The notes: a model not told the origin generated them from the letters alone. Positions 51,128-60,986 are shown, numbered from the stretch's first letter. The stretch: DNA of 64,000 nucleotides from Salinicola tamaricis (GCF_003006155.1 NZ_CP023559.1:2666001-2730000), one strand, 5' to 3'. Numbers and translations are program-made.

Positions 51128-51619
51128 ATGCCCTCGTCACTGCCCGTACTGCGCCGCCTGCGCCCCGATTCTCCCCATCTCGAGACGCTGGCGCGCTGGA
51201 CCTACGCCACCTGGGGCGCGCTCTATCCCGAAGAGAGCTGGCCGCAGTGGCGCGATCATCTGCGCCGGCAGTGCGGTGAGCAGGGCGTGCCCTCGGTATT
51301 CGTCGCGCTCACCGATGTGTCGGGGCGTGAGATTCCGGTGGGTACGGCCAGTCTCACCGAGAGCGATCTGGATTCGCGTCCCGAGCTGACGCCGTGGCTG
51401 GCATCGGTATTCGTGCTGCCGGCGTGGCGCGGGCGTGGGATCGCCTCGGCGCTGGTCGAGCGCGTGGCCGAGGAGGCGCGCATGGCCGGCTGCCCCGGCT
51501 GCTATCTGTATACCCCCGACCAGCAGGCGCTTTATGCTCGCCTGGGCTGGCAGATGCAGGAAGAACTCGACTACCGCGGCGAGCGGGTCACCCTGATGTG
51601 GCGTGGGTATGGGGCATGA
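51128..51619 (+). CDS. GNAT family N-acetyltransferase
   Basis: The protein has 163 residues. Acetyltransferase motifs are WLASVFVLPAWRGRGIASAL (acetyl-CoA loop) and GCYLYTPDQQALYARLGWQM. The ATG at 51128 (MPSSLPVLRRLRPDSPHLET) has GAGGA upstream; an in-frame ATG at 51089 is weaker. Substrate unknown. It stands between an element remnant and the convergent sugar ABC operon. Confidence 0.87.
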   Translation: MPSSLPVLRRLRPDSPHLETLARWTYATWGALYPEESWPQWRDHLRRQCGEQGVPSVFVALTDVSGREIPVGTASLTESDLDSRPELTPWLASVFVLPAWRGRGIASALVERVAEEARMAGCPGCYLYTPDQQALYARLGWQMQEELDYRGERVTLMWRGYGA

Positions 51620-51686
51620 GCGTGGCGCGTGACGGTCGGCTCGATTGGCCGCCGCCATCGCGCTGCCTGATCGGATCGACACCCTC

Positions 51687-52475
51687 TCAGGCCGCCAGCC
51701 CCGCTTCCGGCGGCGCCTTGGCGCCGGTCATGATGGCCACGGCGTCCGAGGGTGAGATCGTCTTGGGGTCGACCACTGCGATACGTCGGCCGAGCCGGTG
51801 GATATGGATCCGGTCGGCCACGTCGAAGACATGCGGCATGTTGTGGGAAATCAGCACGATCGGTAGACCCCGACCTTTGACCTCGCGGATCAGATCCAGC
51901 ACCCGGTTCGACTCCTTGACGCCGAGCGCCGCGGTGGGCTCGTCCATGATGATCACCTTGGCCGCAAACGCTGCGGCGCGTGCGACCGCCACGCCCTGAC
52001 GCTGTCCGCCGGATAGTGTCTCCACTGCCTGGCCGATGTTTTGAATGGTCAGTAGACCCAGCTCCGAGAGTTTCTCGCGGGCGAATGTTTCCATCGCCTG
52101 GCGATCGAGCATGCGCAGCACTTTGCCGAGCATGCCCTTGCGGCGGAGTTCTCGGCCCAGAAACAGGTTGTCGGCGATCGACAGCGCTGGCGACAGGGCC
52201 AGCGTCTGGTAGACGGTCTCGATACCGGCGTCGCGAGCCTGTATCGGCGAGGCGAACTGCACCGGCTGGCCATCGAGCCGGATATCGCCCGAATCGGGGA
52301 CGACCGTGCCCGAGAGCGTCTTGATCAGCGTCGATTTGCCAGCGCCGTTATCGCCGATGACGGCGAGGACTTCGCCGGGATAGAGATCGAAATCGCTGTG
52401 GTCCAGCGCGGTGACCCGGCCGTAGTGTTTGGTCAGGCCGCGGGCGGCGAGGATGGGTTGGATCGTCGTGGTCAT
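51687..52475 (-). CDS. frcA: Sugar ABC transporter ATP-binding protein (FrcA-like)
   Basis: The protein has 262 residues and a single ABC domain, unlike the double-domain RbsA/XylG type, which points to the FrcA subgroup. Walker A GDNGAGKS, signature LSGGQRQG, Walker B VIIMDEPTAALG, switch LISHNMPHVF. The ATG at 52475 overlaps the stop of the permease gene (ATGA), so the two are coupled. It energises import of a sugar, fructose in characterised relatives. Confidence 0.9.
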   Translation of the reverse strand: MTTTIQPILAARGLTKHYGRVTALDHSDFDLYPGEVLAVIGDNGAGKSTLIKTLSGTVVPDSGDIRLDGQPVQFASPIQARDAGIETVYQTLALSPALSIADNLFLGRELRRKGMLGKVLRMLDRQAMETFAREKLSELGLLTIQNIGQAVETLSGGQRQGVAVARAAAFAAKVIIMDEPTAALGVKESNRVLDLIREVKGRGLPIVLISHNMPHVFDVADRIHIHRLGRRIAVVDPKTISPSDAVAIMTGAKAPPEAGLAA

Positions 52476-53539
52476 GCCGAAGCCCTCCGAATCCATTGGT
52501 CGGTCGCGACCGCGATGATGATGAGCGCACCGACGGTCAGTTGTGTCCACTGCGGGTCAGTACCGAGCAGTCGCAGTCCCAGGGAGAACACGCCGACGAT
52601 CAGCGCCCCGAACAGGGTGCCTAGAATCGACCCTCGCCCGCCGAACAGCGAAGTGCCACCGATCACCACGGCGGTGATGGCGTTGATGTTTTCCAGTTGT
52701 CCTGCCTGCGGCGACACCGAGCCGATACGCCCGATCAAGGCCCAACCCGCCAGGGCGCAGATCAGCCCGGTGACGACATACACCGATACCAGCACCCGCC
52801 CGGTGCGAATGCCCGCCAGCATGGCCGCTTGCTTGTCGTCGCCGACGGCGTAGACATGCCGTCCCCAGGCGGTCTTGTTGAGCGCGTACCACAGCAATGC
52901 GGATATCACGAGCATTAGAATCACGCCGCCGTAGGTGAAGACGGCATGACCGATATGAAAGGCGTTGCCGAAGACATGCAGAATGGGCGCGGTCTGGTCG
53001 ATCTCCTGGCTGCGGACCGTCTCGTTGCCCGAATAGATGAAGGTGATCGCGCCGAAGATCGACCATGTCCCCAGCGTGACGATAAAGGGGGGCAGCTTCA
53101 CTCGAGAGACCAGCAACCCGTTGATCAGACCGCAAAGCCCGCCGGCCGCGAGCCCGGCGATCACGGCCAGGAAGCCCGGTACGCCGTAATGGATGGCGAA
53201 CTGGCCCATCACCACTGAGCTCAGCACCATGATCGCCCCCACCGACAGGTCGATGCCGGCGGTGAGAATGATCAGCGTCTGGCCGGCGCTGACGATACCG
53301 GTGATCGCTACCTGCTGAAGGATCAGGGTCAGGGTGAACGCTGAATAGAACTTAGGGCCGATGGCCGCGGCGAACACCACGGCCGAGACAGCCACCACGA
53401 TCATCGGCACCGCCGCCGGGTTGGCGTGCAGAAAGTGCTGAAGACGCTGGGCTGGCGTATGCCGATTCGCATCGGGGGAGGCTATCGCGCCAGCGGCGTC
53501 TGACGCTGCCGTCTTCTCCGGGTCGGATACTCTGCTCAT
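52472..53539 (-). CDS. frcC: Sugar ABC transporter permease (FrcC-like)
   Basis: The protein has 355 residues with 8-10 membrane helices of the RbsC/FrcC type: LIILTAGIDLSVGAIMVLSS, LPPFIVTLGTWSIFGAI, YAVGDDKQAAMLAGI and AITAVVIGGTSLFGGRGSIL. An N-terminal cytoplasmic stretch of about 45 residues precedes the first helix. The ATG at 53539 (MSRVSDPEKT) has AAGGAG upstream. It lies between frcA and frcB-type genes; a hairpin in the upstream 241-base gap probably sets subunit ratios. Confidence 0.91.
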   Translation of the reverse strand: MSRVSDPEKTAASDAAGAIASPDANRHTPAQRLQHFLHANPAAVPMIVVAVSAVVFAAAIGPKFYSAFTLTLILQQVAITGIVSAGQTLIILTAGIDLSVGAIMVLSSVVMGQFAIHYGVPGFLAVIAGLAAGGLCGLINGLLVSRVKLPPFIVTLGTWSIFGAITFIYSGNETVRSQEIDQTAPILHVFGNAFHIGHAVFTYGGVILMLVISALLWYALNKTAWGRHVYAVGDDKQAAMLAGIRTGRVLVSVYVVTGLICALAGWALIGRIGSVSPQAGQLENINAITAVVIGGTSLFGGRGSILGTLFGALIVGVFSLGLRLLGTDPQWTQLTVGALIIIAVATDQWIRRASA

Positions 53540-53713
53540 ATAGCCGCTCCTTGCGACTGGACGCTGACTCGCGCGCCTCTTCATTAAAATCGATACGTGT
53601 CGTGTCGAAAATTGCAGAAACGGGTTGCCGTCACGGTTACGCGCTGACCCGATGGTGGCTTGGCGCTATTGGACTTCTGATTGATGACGATCCATGGGAT
53701 GGCAATCCATGAC

Positions 53714-53744
53714 GCGCCGGCATGGTGCTCGTCACTGCCGGCGC
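53714..53744 (-). terminator. Stem-loop between binding-protein and permease genes
   Basis: GCGCCGGCA, 13-base loop, TGCCGGCGC, no T-run, 37 bases after the frcB-type stop. Same position and likely role as the hairpin after dppA. Confidence 0.5.
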
Positions 53745-53780
53745 GCATGGCCATGAGAAACCGTCACTCGTGGCTTGGCG

Positions 53781-54803
53781 CTAGCCCCAGCAGTGCTTCA
53801 GACCTTCCTCGGTACTGATGGACTCGACGCCCTCGACGGGTTGGTCGGTGACCAGATTGACCCCGGTATTGGTGAAATCCAGACCCGGGCTGTTCTGAGG
53901 CTTCTCGCCGGTTTCCACGTAGGTCTTGACCGCCTCGATACCTTTCGACGCCATCAGTAGCGGGTACTGCTGCGACGTGGCGCCGATGATGCCTTCCTGA
54001 ACGTTCTTCACGCCCGGGCAGCCGCCATCGATGGAGACGATAGTGGCCTGATCCTGCAATCCCACCGCCTTGAGGGCCTGATAGGCGCCGGCCGCTGCGG
54101 GTTCGTTGATGGTGTAGACCAGGTTGGTACTCGGATCCTTCTGTAACAGGTTTTCCATTGCCGTGCGTCCGCGATCTTCGGCACCGTAGCTCAGGTCGTG
54201 GCCGACGATGCGCGGATCGTCCTCGTCACCCCAGCGGTTGGGGTCCTTGATATCGATGCCGAAGCCCTGCATGAAACCCTGATCGCGCTGTACGCCCACG
54301 GATGGCTGACTGACCGCCAGATCCAGGAACGCGATATGAGCTTGCTTATCGCCCATGTGCTGCTTGGCCCACTCGCCGATCAGCTTGCCGGCTTCGAAGT
54401 TGTCGGTGGCAAAGGTCGCATCGGCGGCGCTGGCCGGCTGCAGCTTGGTATCGAGGGCGACGATCATCAGACCGGCCTGACGCGCTCTCTGGATGGCGGG
54501 CAGGATCGCCTTGGTGTCCGACGGGGTGATCAATATGCCGTCGACACCATCGGCGATGCAGGTCTCGATGGCGTCGACCTGGCCCTGGTTGTCACCGTCG
54601 TACTTGCCGGCGTACGTCTTCAGAGTGACGCCCAGTTCGGCCGCCTTCTGTTCGGCGCCTTTCTTCATGGTCACGAAATAAGGGTTGGTATCGGTCTTGG
54701 TGATCAGACACGCGCTGACATCCTTGGCAAAGGCGGGCGAAGCGAGTAGTGCGGCACCCATCGCGCCACAGCACGCCAAAGATTGGATCCAGATTTTTTT
54801 CAT
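53781..54803 (-). CDS. frcB: Sugar ABC substrate-binding protein (FrcB-like)
   Basis: The protein has 340 residues. The signal peptide ends at about residue 26 (LLASPAFA), and the periplasmic binding-protein-like domain has [40 protein letters not shown] and [20 protein letters not shown]. The ATG at 54803 ([13 protein letters not shown]) has AGGTG upstream; ATG 54812 is a poorer option. It is first of the sugar operon. Fructose is the best guess for substrate because the subunits resemble FrcBCA; ribose or other pentoses/hexoses remain possible. Confidence 0.9.
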   Translation of the reverse strand: MKKIWIQSLACCGAMGAALLASPAFAKDVSACLITKTDTNPYFVTMKKGAEQKAAELGVTLKTYAGKYDGDNQGQVDAIETCIADGVDGILITPSDTKAILPAIQRARQAGLMIVALDTKLQPASAADATFATDNFEAGKLIGEWAKQHMGDKQAHIAFLDLAVSQPSVGVQRDQGFMQGFGIDIKDPNRWGDEDDPRIVGHDLSYGAEDRGRTAMENLLQKDPSTNLVYTINEPAAAGAYQALKAVGLQDQATIVSIDGGCPGVKNVQEGIIGATSQQYPLLMASKGIEAVKTYVETGEKPQNSPGLDFTNTGVNLVTDQPVEGVESISTEEGLKHCWG

Positions 54804-55006
54804 CGAAAACACCTGTGTCGCGATCGAGTGTGATTACGTTGTCATGGTGACTCGGTCCGGCTCGCTGGGCGGCCAGATACCTGACGGCACAGGTTCGATT
54901 TGGCTTTTAGTGTGATTTTTTGTAAATAATGCAAAGGTCTCGTAACAAATGGTATGAGAAATCTCCTACCCCCCCACTCGGTGCAGGATTGGTGGGTGCC
55001 GGCCTC

Positions 55007-55034
55007 CCCGGCGGCCTCCGCGGAGGCCGCCGGG
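55007..55034. repeat. Perfect 28-bp palindrome after cynS
   Basis: CCCGGCGGCCTCCG followed directly by CGGAGGCCGCCGGG, eight bases beyond the cyanase stop. No T-run follows on either strand. It may act as a Rho-assisted 3' end of the nitrogen operon or as a protein site. Confidence 0.7.
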
Positions 55035-55041
55035 CTTCGCC

Positions 55042-55494
55042 TCACCAGCTCTTGTAGGGCAGGAACTTGCCGTTCAAGGTCACGACCACGCGATCTCCCT
55101 TGGGATTTTCCTCTCGCTCCACTGCCATTTCGAAGTCGATGGCGCTCATGATGCCGTCGCCGAACTTCTCCTGGATGACGTCCTTCAGCGTCGGCCCGTA
55201 AACGCCGACGATCTCGTAGAGCCGGTAGATCAGCGGATCCTGGGGGATGGCCTGATCCCAGGTCTTGGTGGGGAAGGCTTCGAGCGCTGCTGTCACCTCT
55301 TCACCGAGCGCATCACTCAGACCCAGGGCCTGGGTGATCAGACGCGCGCTTTCCGCCGGGGCGCTGTTCATGCCGTAGCAGGCCGAGGCGACCCACACCG
55401 GGGAGTGGCCGCTGGCCGCGGCCAGGTCGTCCCAGCTCAGGCCCTTGCGCGCCTTGGCGGCCATCAGCGTGTGGTGCATTTCCAGCTTGTCCAT
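55042..55494 (-). CDS. cynS: Cyanate hydratase (cyanase)
   Basis: The protein has 150 residues, normal for the decameric enzyme. An N-terminal helix-turn-helix-like domain (LMAAKARKGLSWDDLAAASG) precedes the catalytic domain with the arginine and glutamate in IYRLYEIVGVYG and the serine in DGIMSAIDFEM. It converts cyanate and bicarbonate to ammonia and carbon dioxide. It lies 55 bases after the FNT channel gene on the same strand and likely belongs to the nitrogen-assimilation transcript, giving another ammonia source. Confidence 0.95.
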   Translation of the reverse strand: MDKLEMHHTLMAAKARKGLSWDDLAAASGHSPVWVASACYGMNSAPAESARLITQALGLSDALGEEVTAALEAFPTKTWDQAIPQDPLIYRLYEIVGVYGPTLKDVIQEKFGDGIMSAIDFEMAVEREENPKGDRVVVTLNGKFLPYKSW

Positions 55495-55549
55495 GGGGTT
55501 GTCTCCTGGGGGGATGATTGCGCTGCCGCCGCCGGCGACAGCGGGGTGG

Positions 55550-56362
55550 TCAGATCAGGTCGCGCTTGGGTGCAGTGCGTACGTGGGTGGCGTAGAGGGT
55601 GAGGCCGGTGAAAGCGATGCCGCCGGCCAGATTGCCCAGTACCGTGGGGATCTCGTTCCAGATCATGTAGTCCATGACCGAGAAGCCGCCGCCCATGATC
55701 ATCGCCGAGGGGAACAGGAACATGTTGACGATGGAGTGCTCGAAGCCCATGTAGAAGAACAGCATGATCGGCATCCACATCGCGATCACCTTGCCGCTCA
55801 CCGAGGTGGAGATCATCGCGCCGACAACGCCCATCGAGACCATCCAGTTGCACAGCATGCCGCGGATGAAAATGGTGAACCAGCCGGCCAGGCCGTATTC
55901 GGCGTAGCCCAGGGTGCGTGCCTCACCGATACCGGCGATCTTCTCGCCCACCGCACCGGGGCCGATGGAAAAACCGTAGGTGAGGATGAAGGCCATCATC
56001 AGCGCCACCGTCAGCGCGCCGCCGAGATTGCCCAGGAAGACCCAACCCCAGTTGCGCAGCACGCGCTCGACGGTGACGCCCTGGCGCCGGTCCAGCAGTG
56101 CCAGCGGGGTGAGCATGAACACCCCGGTGAGCAGATCGAAGCCCATGAGATAGAGCATCACGAATCCCACCGGGAACAGGATCGCGCCCACCAGCGGCTG
56201 GCCGGTCTGCACGGTGATGGTGATCGCGAAGGCCGCAGCCAGGGCCAGGATGGCACCGGCCATGTAGGCGCGGATCACCGTGTCGCGGGTCGACATGAAG
56301 ATCTTGGATTCGCCGGTGTCGACCATCTTGGTGACGAACTCGGCGGGAGTGAGATAGGACAT
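55550..56362 (-). CDS. nirC: Formate/nitrite transporter (FNT) family channel
   Basis: The protein has 270 residues and six membrane helices. FNT features are SYLTPAEFVTKMVDTGESKI, AGAILALAAAFAITI, LTGVFMLTPLALLDRR, GNLGGALTVALMMAF, IRGMLCNWMVSMGVVGAMIS and MGFEHSIVNMFLFPSAMIMG with the central histidine. The ATG at 56362 has GAGGAA upstream. Because it follows a nitrite reductase, nitrite is the likely cargo (NirC role), moved across the inner membrane. Confidence 0.92.
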   Translation of the reverse strand: MSYLTPAEFVTKMVDTGESKIFMSTRDTVIRAYMAGAILALAAAFAITITVQTGQPLVGAILFPVGFVMLYLMGFDLLTGVFMLTPLALLDRRQGVTVERVLRNWGWVFLGNLGGALTVALMMAFILTYGFSIGPGAVGEKIAGIGEARTLGYAEYGLAGWFTIFIRGMLCNWMVSMGVVGAMISTSVSGKVIAMWMPIMLFFYMGFEHSIVNMFLFPSAMIMGGGFSVMDYMIWNEIPTVLGNLAGGIAFTGLTLYATHVRTAPKRDLI

Positions 56363-56478
56363 GGGGCTTTCCTCGCTTGTCGTGATTTGTCGTTGTCGTT
56401 GTGACTTGATAGGGGAAGCATCGACTGCTGGATCCAACCATCGGTATCGAGCGTTCATCGAGGTATCGACGGCGTCGC

Positions 56479-59400
56479 TCAGGCTCGGGCATCCGCCTCG
56501 AGCAGCACGACCTCATCGCCGTGCAGGGCGACGGGCCAGGTCTGCAGGCGCCGTTCGGGGGCCTCCAGACAGACACCGTCGCGCAACCGGAAGTGCTGTT
56601 TGTAGAGCGGCGAAGCGACCACTCGCTCACCTTGCAGCTCTCCGATAATGCCGCGCCCGATCACGTTGGCCCCCGAGAAGGGGTCGCGGTTATCGACCGC
56701 GTAGAGGCGATCGCCGGTAGCGTCTTCGGGCTGCGTAGAACGATCCACTGCGTCTTCGGGCTGCCTGGAACGACCGTCGGCGGCGTCGGGCCGACCAGGT
56801 AAATAGAAAATCGCGATCTGATGGCCCGCGTGCCAGGCCACCACGCCCGAATGCGCCACCAGGTCGGCCCGCGTGCAGAGGCGCACGAGGTTGGGTGATG
56901 AGGTTAGCGGTGTGGCCGATGCCGCCAGGGTCGAGAGGCTATGAGTTATCTCCACGGCCAGCGAAGCGATCTCCTCGGCCCGCGCCGGACGTGGCTGATC
57001 ACGTTCGCTCACGCTGACGATATCGGGGTCGGGGCGTTGGTCGTTGACGAAGGTACGGAAGCGCTTGAGCTTCTCCGGGTCCTTGAGTGCGCCGGCCCAC
57101 TCGCACTCGTAGCGGTCGACCACCTGCTGCATCTGCGCCTCCAGCTCGGCGCCCAGGCCGAGGCTGTCTTCCAGGATCACCTGCTTGAGATAGTCGAGAC
57201 CGCCGTCGAGGTTCTCGCGCCATACCGAGGTGCGCTGCAGCTTGTCCGCGGTGCGGATGTAGAACATCAGGAAGCGGTCGATGGTGCGCAGCAGCGTGGC
57301 GTCGTCGAGATCGGTGGCGAACAGCTCGGCGTGACGCGGGCGCATGCCGCCGTTGCCGCAGACATAGAGGTTCCAGCCGTGCTCGGTGGCGATCACCCCG
57401 ACGTCCTTGCTCTGCGCCTCGGCACACTCGCGGGTGCAGCCGGAGACGGCGAACTTGAGCTTGTGCGGCGAGCGTAGGCCCTTGTAGCGATTCTCGATGG
57501 TCAGTGCCATGGCGACACTGTCCTGCACGCCGTAGCGGCACCAGGTACTGCCGACGCAGGATTTCACCGTGCGCGTCGACTTGCCGTAGGCGTGGCCGGT
57601 CTCGAAGCCGGCTTCGATCAGCTCGCGCCAGATCTCCGGCAGTTCGTGGAGCTGGGCGCCGAACAGGTCGATGCGCTGGCCGCCGGTGATCTTGGTGTAG
57701 AGCGCATACTTCTTGGCCACCGCGCCGATCGCGATCAGCTTGTCCGGGGTGATCTCGCCGCCGGGGATGCGCGGCACCACCGAGTAGGTGCCGTTCTTCT
57801 GCATGTTGGCCATGAAGGTGTCGTTGGTGTCCTGCAGCGGAATCAACGACGGCTCGGCGATCGGCGCATTCCAGCACGAGGCCAGGATCGAGGCCACCGC
57901 CGGCTTGCAGATGTCGCAGCCCAGATGCCCCTTGCCGTGGCGCGCATGCAGCGCCTCGAAGCTCTCGATGCCCTCGACGCGTACCAGGTCGTAGAGCGCC
58001 TGACGGGTGAAGGCGAAATGCTCGCACAAGCTCTTGTCGACGGCGATGCCGCGACTTTCGAGCTCATGTTCGAAGACCTGCTTGAGCAGGGCGGTGCAGC
58101 CGCCGCAGCCGGTGCTCGCTTTGGTCTCGGCCTTGAGCGAGGCGAGATCGGTGCAGCCCTGGGCCACCGCCTGGCACACCGCGCCCTTGGTCACGTTGTG
58201 GCACGAGCAGATAGCGGCGCTCTCGGGCAGCGCATCGGCCCCCAGCAGCGGTGCACCCTCGCCCTGGGGCAGGATCAGACTGGCGGGGTCGGCGGGGAGG
58301 GGAATGGCATTCTGCAGTACTGCAGCAGCGTGTCGTAGTAGCCGTTGTCGCCCACCAGCACCGCGCCGAGGGCGCGCTTGCCGTCGGCGGAGACCACCAG
58401 GCGGCGGTAGCCGTGGCCTGCTTCATCGATGAAGCGCTAGCTCACTGCCCCCTCGGTGGTGGCGTGGGCGTCGCCGATCGAACCCACGTCAACGCCGAGC
58501 AGCTTGAGCTTGGTCGACATGTCGGCGCCGCTGAAGGGTTCGCAGACATCGTCGAGACAGCCGGCAATGGTGCGCGCCATGGTGTAGCCGGGGGCGACCA
58601 GGCCGAAGATCCGGCCGTTCCACAGCGCGCACTCGCCGATGGCGAAGATCGCCGGGTCGGAGGTGACGCAGGTGTCGTCGATGACGACCCCGCCGCGTTC
58701 GCCGACCGCCAGGCCGCACTCCCGCGCCAGCCGGTCCTGCGGGCGGATACCGGCGGAGAACACGATCAGATCGGTCTCCAGCCAGGTGCCGTCGGTGAAG
58801 TTCATGCGATAGCGGTGATCCTCGCCGGCCACGATCCTCGCGGGTGGCGCGATCCACATGCACACCCACGCCGAGCGCTTCGATACGCGCCCGCAGCGCC
58901 TGACCGCCCTCGGCATCGAGCTGCACCGGCATCAGGCGTGGCGCGAACTCGACCACATGGGCCTCCAACCCCAGCGACTTGAGCGCGTTGGCCGCCTCCA
59001 GCCCCCAGCGCCCGCCGCCGACCCCCCACCCCGCGGGGGCTTCACGCTGTGCCACTGACGCCGCCGCGGCGCGAATCTGGTCGAGGTCATCGAGGGTGCG
59101 GTAGACCAGCGGGCGTGGCCGCTGGCGTCCTCCGCCGGGGTCGGAATCGGCGGCACGAAGGGGTAGGAGCCGGTGGCCAGGATCAGGCGGTCGAAGGGGA
59201 GCGGCCGGCGGCGCTGACCACCTCGCGGCTCTCGCGGTCGATCGCGCTGATGCACTCGCCCAGCCGCAGCTCGATGCCGTGGCGGGCGCAGAAGTCGGCG
59301 TCGCCGAGTGCAGGGCCTCGGCGTCGCTGCCGCCGAAGTAGTCGGAGAGGTGCACCCGGTCGTAGGCGCGGTGGCGCTCCTCGCCGAACACGGTGATCGT

Positions 59401-59522
59401 ATAGCGCTGGTGGAGATCACGGGCGACCAGCTGCTCGAGGCAGTAGTGGCCGACCATGCGTTGCCGATCACGATCAGGCGTGCCGGGGGTATCGGCTGCC
59501 GGAGTGGTAGCGTCGCGGTCAT
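56479..59522 (-). pseudogene. nirB: Assimilatory NADH nitrite reductase, NirB-NirD fusion; frame broken
   Basis: The C-terminal 570 codons are uninterrupted: TGCGGCTALL and HLGCDICKPAVASILASCW (BFD-type iron-sulfur cysteines), TYSVVPRIPGGEITPDKL, the sirohaem/4Fe-4S cysteines in KSCVGSTWCRYG and AVSGCTRECAEAQ, then a fused NirD domain (RLYAVDNRDPFSGANVIGRG). The N-terminal FAD/NAD reductase half, from MTATLPLRQPIPPARLIVIG at ATG 59522, is scattered over several frames and has a TAG at 58438-58440 where TAC is expected (EGAVS-stop-RFIDEAGHGY). It reduces nitrite to ammonia. Start ATGA overlaps the preceding stop. Confidence 0.87.
56716..56790 (-). repeat. Short tandem duplication in the NirD-like domain
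   Basis: Two adjacent roughly 30-base units beginning GCGTCTTCGGGCTGC on the plus strand, encoding SRQPEDAVDR and STQPEDATGD. They form a linker insertion between FYLPGRPDAADG and RLYAVDNRDP within the NirD part. Confidence 0.6.
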
Positions 59523-60817
59523 GCCGCTTCCTCCTGGGTCGGTTGGGCCTCTGTGGCCAGATGACGTTCGATGTCGCGGGGGCCGAAACAGCAGCGCTTC
59601 GCGACAGGGGGGCAGGGGCGTGGCCGCCTGGGCCAGGGCGAAGAGCGCCGGGCCGGCGGCGGTGTCGCCGTAGAGCAGGGCCCCGATCAGACGCGAGTCG
59701 CGCAGCAGCAGCCGGCGGTAGTCGCCGTGCTCGGCATCGGCATAGGTGAGCACCTCAGTGGCGGCGTCCTCGGCCTCGGCCGGGCCGAAGGCGTAGAGCG
59801 AGACCCCGGCGACCTTGAGCCGGGTGGCGCAGTCGCGACGCACATAGCCGGGTGTGGTGGCCTGGCCCGGAGCGTCGGCGCACAGATGCGCGGCAAGCAC
59901 CTCGACTGCTGCCAGATGGGCTCGACCAGCCCCACGGTGTCGCCCTCGAATTCAGACTCTCCAGCGCATGGATTGTGGGTCGCTAGTGGTCAGGTGGGCG
60001 TCGACGCGAATGCCGCGAGCGACGTCGAGGCCGGCGCGTCTGCCCAGCTCGCTGTGGGCCTCGATGCCGGCGGCGATGACCACGCAGTCGGCGGCCAGCC
60101 GGCGGCCGTCAGCGAGGGTCACCGCGCAGACGTTACCCGCGGCGTCGCCGTCACAGCGGCGAGGGTGGCGCCGGTCTGAGCGTCAGCCCCGCCGGGCCAG
60201 GGTCTGCGCCAGCCAGTCGCGGCGGTGCGGTCCAGCTGCCGGTTCATCAGCCGCTCGCTGCGCTGCAGCAGGGTCACCTCGAGCCGCCGGCGCCAGCCCC
60301 TCGGCGGCTTCCAGGCCGAGCAAGCCACCGCCGACCACGATGGCCTGTCGCCCCGGGGGCTGGGCAGCGAGCCAGTCGGCATCGTCGAGATTGCGGAAGG
60401 TGCCGACGTTGCCCAGTTCGATGCCCGGGACTGCGGCATCGCAGAGCGCGAGCCGGTGGCCAGGATCAGGCGGTCATAGGCAAGACGCTCGCCCGTCTCC
60501 AGCGTGACCTCGCGGGCGGTGCGGTCGATGGCCGTGACGCGCTGGCCCAGGCGCTCGCTGACGCTGACGTTGCCACGCGTCTCGGCGATCTCCAGCGCCA
60601 GTGCAGGCCGCGCGATCTCTCCGGCCAGCCAGGGTGACAGCAGCACCCGGTTGTAGGCGGCGGCATGCTCTTCACCGATCAGGGTGATCTGGACATCGAG
60701 GCGGCATCGCGCGCGCAGCGTATTGAGCAGGCGATGTCCGGCCATGCCGTTGCCGACGATGATCCAGCGCCGGGGGCCTTTGTTTGGGGGCTCGGCAGGC
60801 TGTACGGTCTCTCTCAT
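59519..60817 (-). pseudogene. FAD-dependent pyridine nucleotide reductase of the nitrate cluster; frame broken
   Basis: Starts MRETVQPAEPPNKGPRRW at ATG 60817 with GGGAGGA upstream. The first 140 residues read cleanly: WIIVGNGMAGHRLLNTLRA (FAD-binding GxGxxG), QITLIGEEHAAAYNRVLLSP, YDRLILATGSR. The rest changes frame several times (near 60440, 60200 and onward) and ends with a NirB-like or NasB-like C-terminus (VSLYAFGPAEAEDAATEVLT, YRRLLLRDSRLIGALLYGDT). The last codons QPTQEEAA-TGA overlap the nirB start. It is probably the electron-supplying reductase for nitrate reductase. Confidence 0.75.
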
Positions 60818-60856
60818 CTCGTCCTCCCTTGGCGGCGGGCATGCCCCATACAACGC

Positions 60857-60907
60857 AAAAAGGCGCCTGATGACGCGAAGGAAGAGCTTCGCGGCATCAG
60901 GCGCCTT
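60857..60907 (-). terminator. Leader terminator (attenuator) of the nitrite-reductase operon
   Basis: On the minus strand a very stable hairpin (arms AAGGCGCCTGATG-CGCGAAG and CTTCGCG-CATCAGGCGCC, loop CTCTTC) is followed by TTTTTG. It lies 40 bases upstream of the first ATG of the operon (60817), inside the leader, so transcription must be allowed past it; this is the hallmark of attenuation/antitermination. Confidence 0.85.
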
Positions 60908-60937
60908 TGCCTGAATATGAATTGATTAAAACGCAGT

Positions 60938-60955
60938 GCGACCGCCGTTGGCCGC
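60938..60955 (-). promoter_or_regulatory. ANTAR-type hexaloop hairpin in the nir leader
   Basis: On the minus strand GCGGCC-AACGGC-GGTCGC: 6-bp stem (one G-U pair) with a six-base loop having A at position 1 and G at position 4, the pattern recognised by ANTAR-domain antiterminators such as NasR and NasT. It lies 30 bases upstream of the leader terminator. Confidence 0.6.
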
Positions 60956-60970
60956 TGCTGTGTTGATCCA

Positions 60971-60986
60971 AGCGAAGCGCATGCCA
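60971..60986 (-). promoter_or_regulatory. Possible sigma-54 promoter
   Basis: Minus-strand TGGCATGCGCTTCGCT has GG and GC separated by 10 bases, close to the TGGCAC-N5-TTGCA consensus. A start about 12 bases downstream would place the hexaloop hairpin at the very 5' end of the transcript. Confidence 0.3.
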
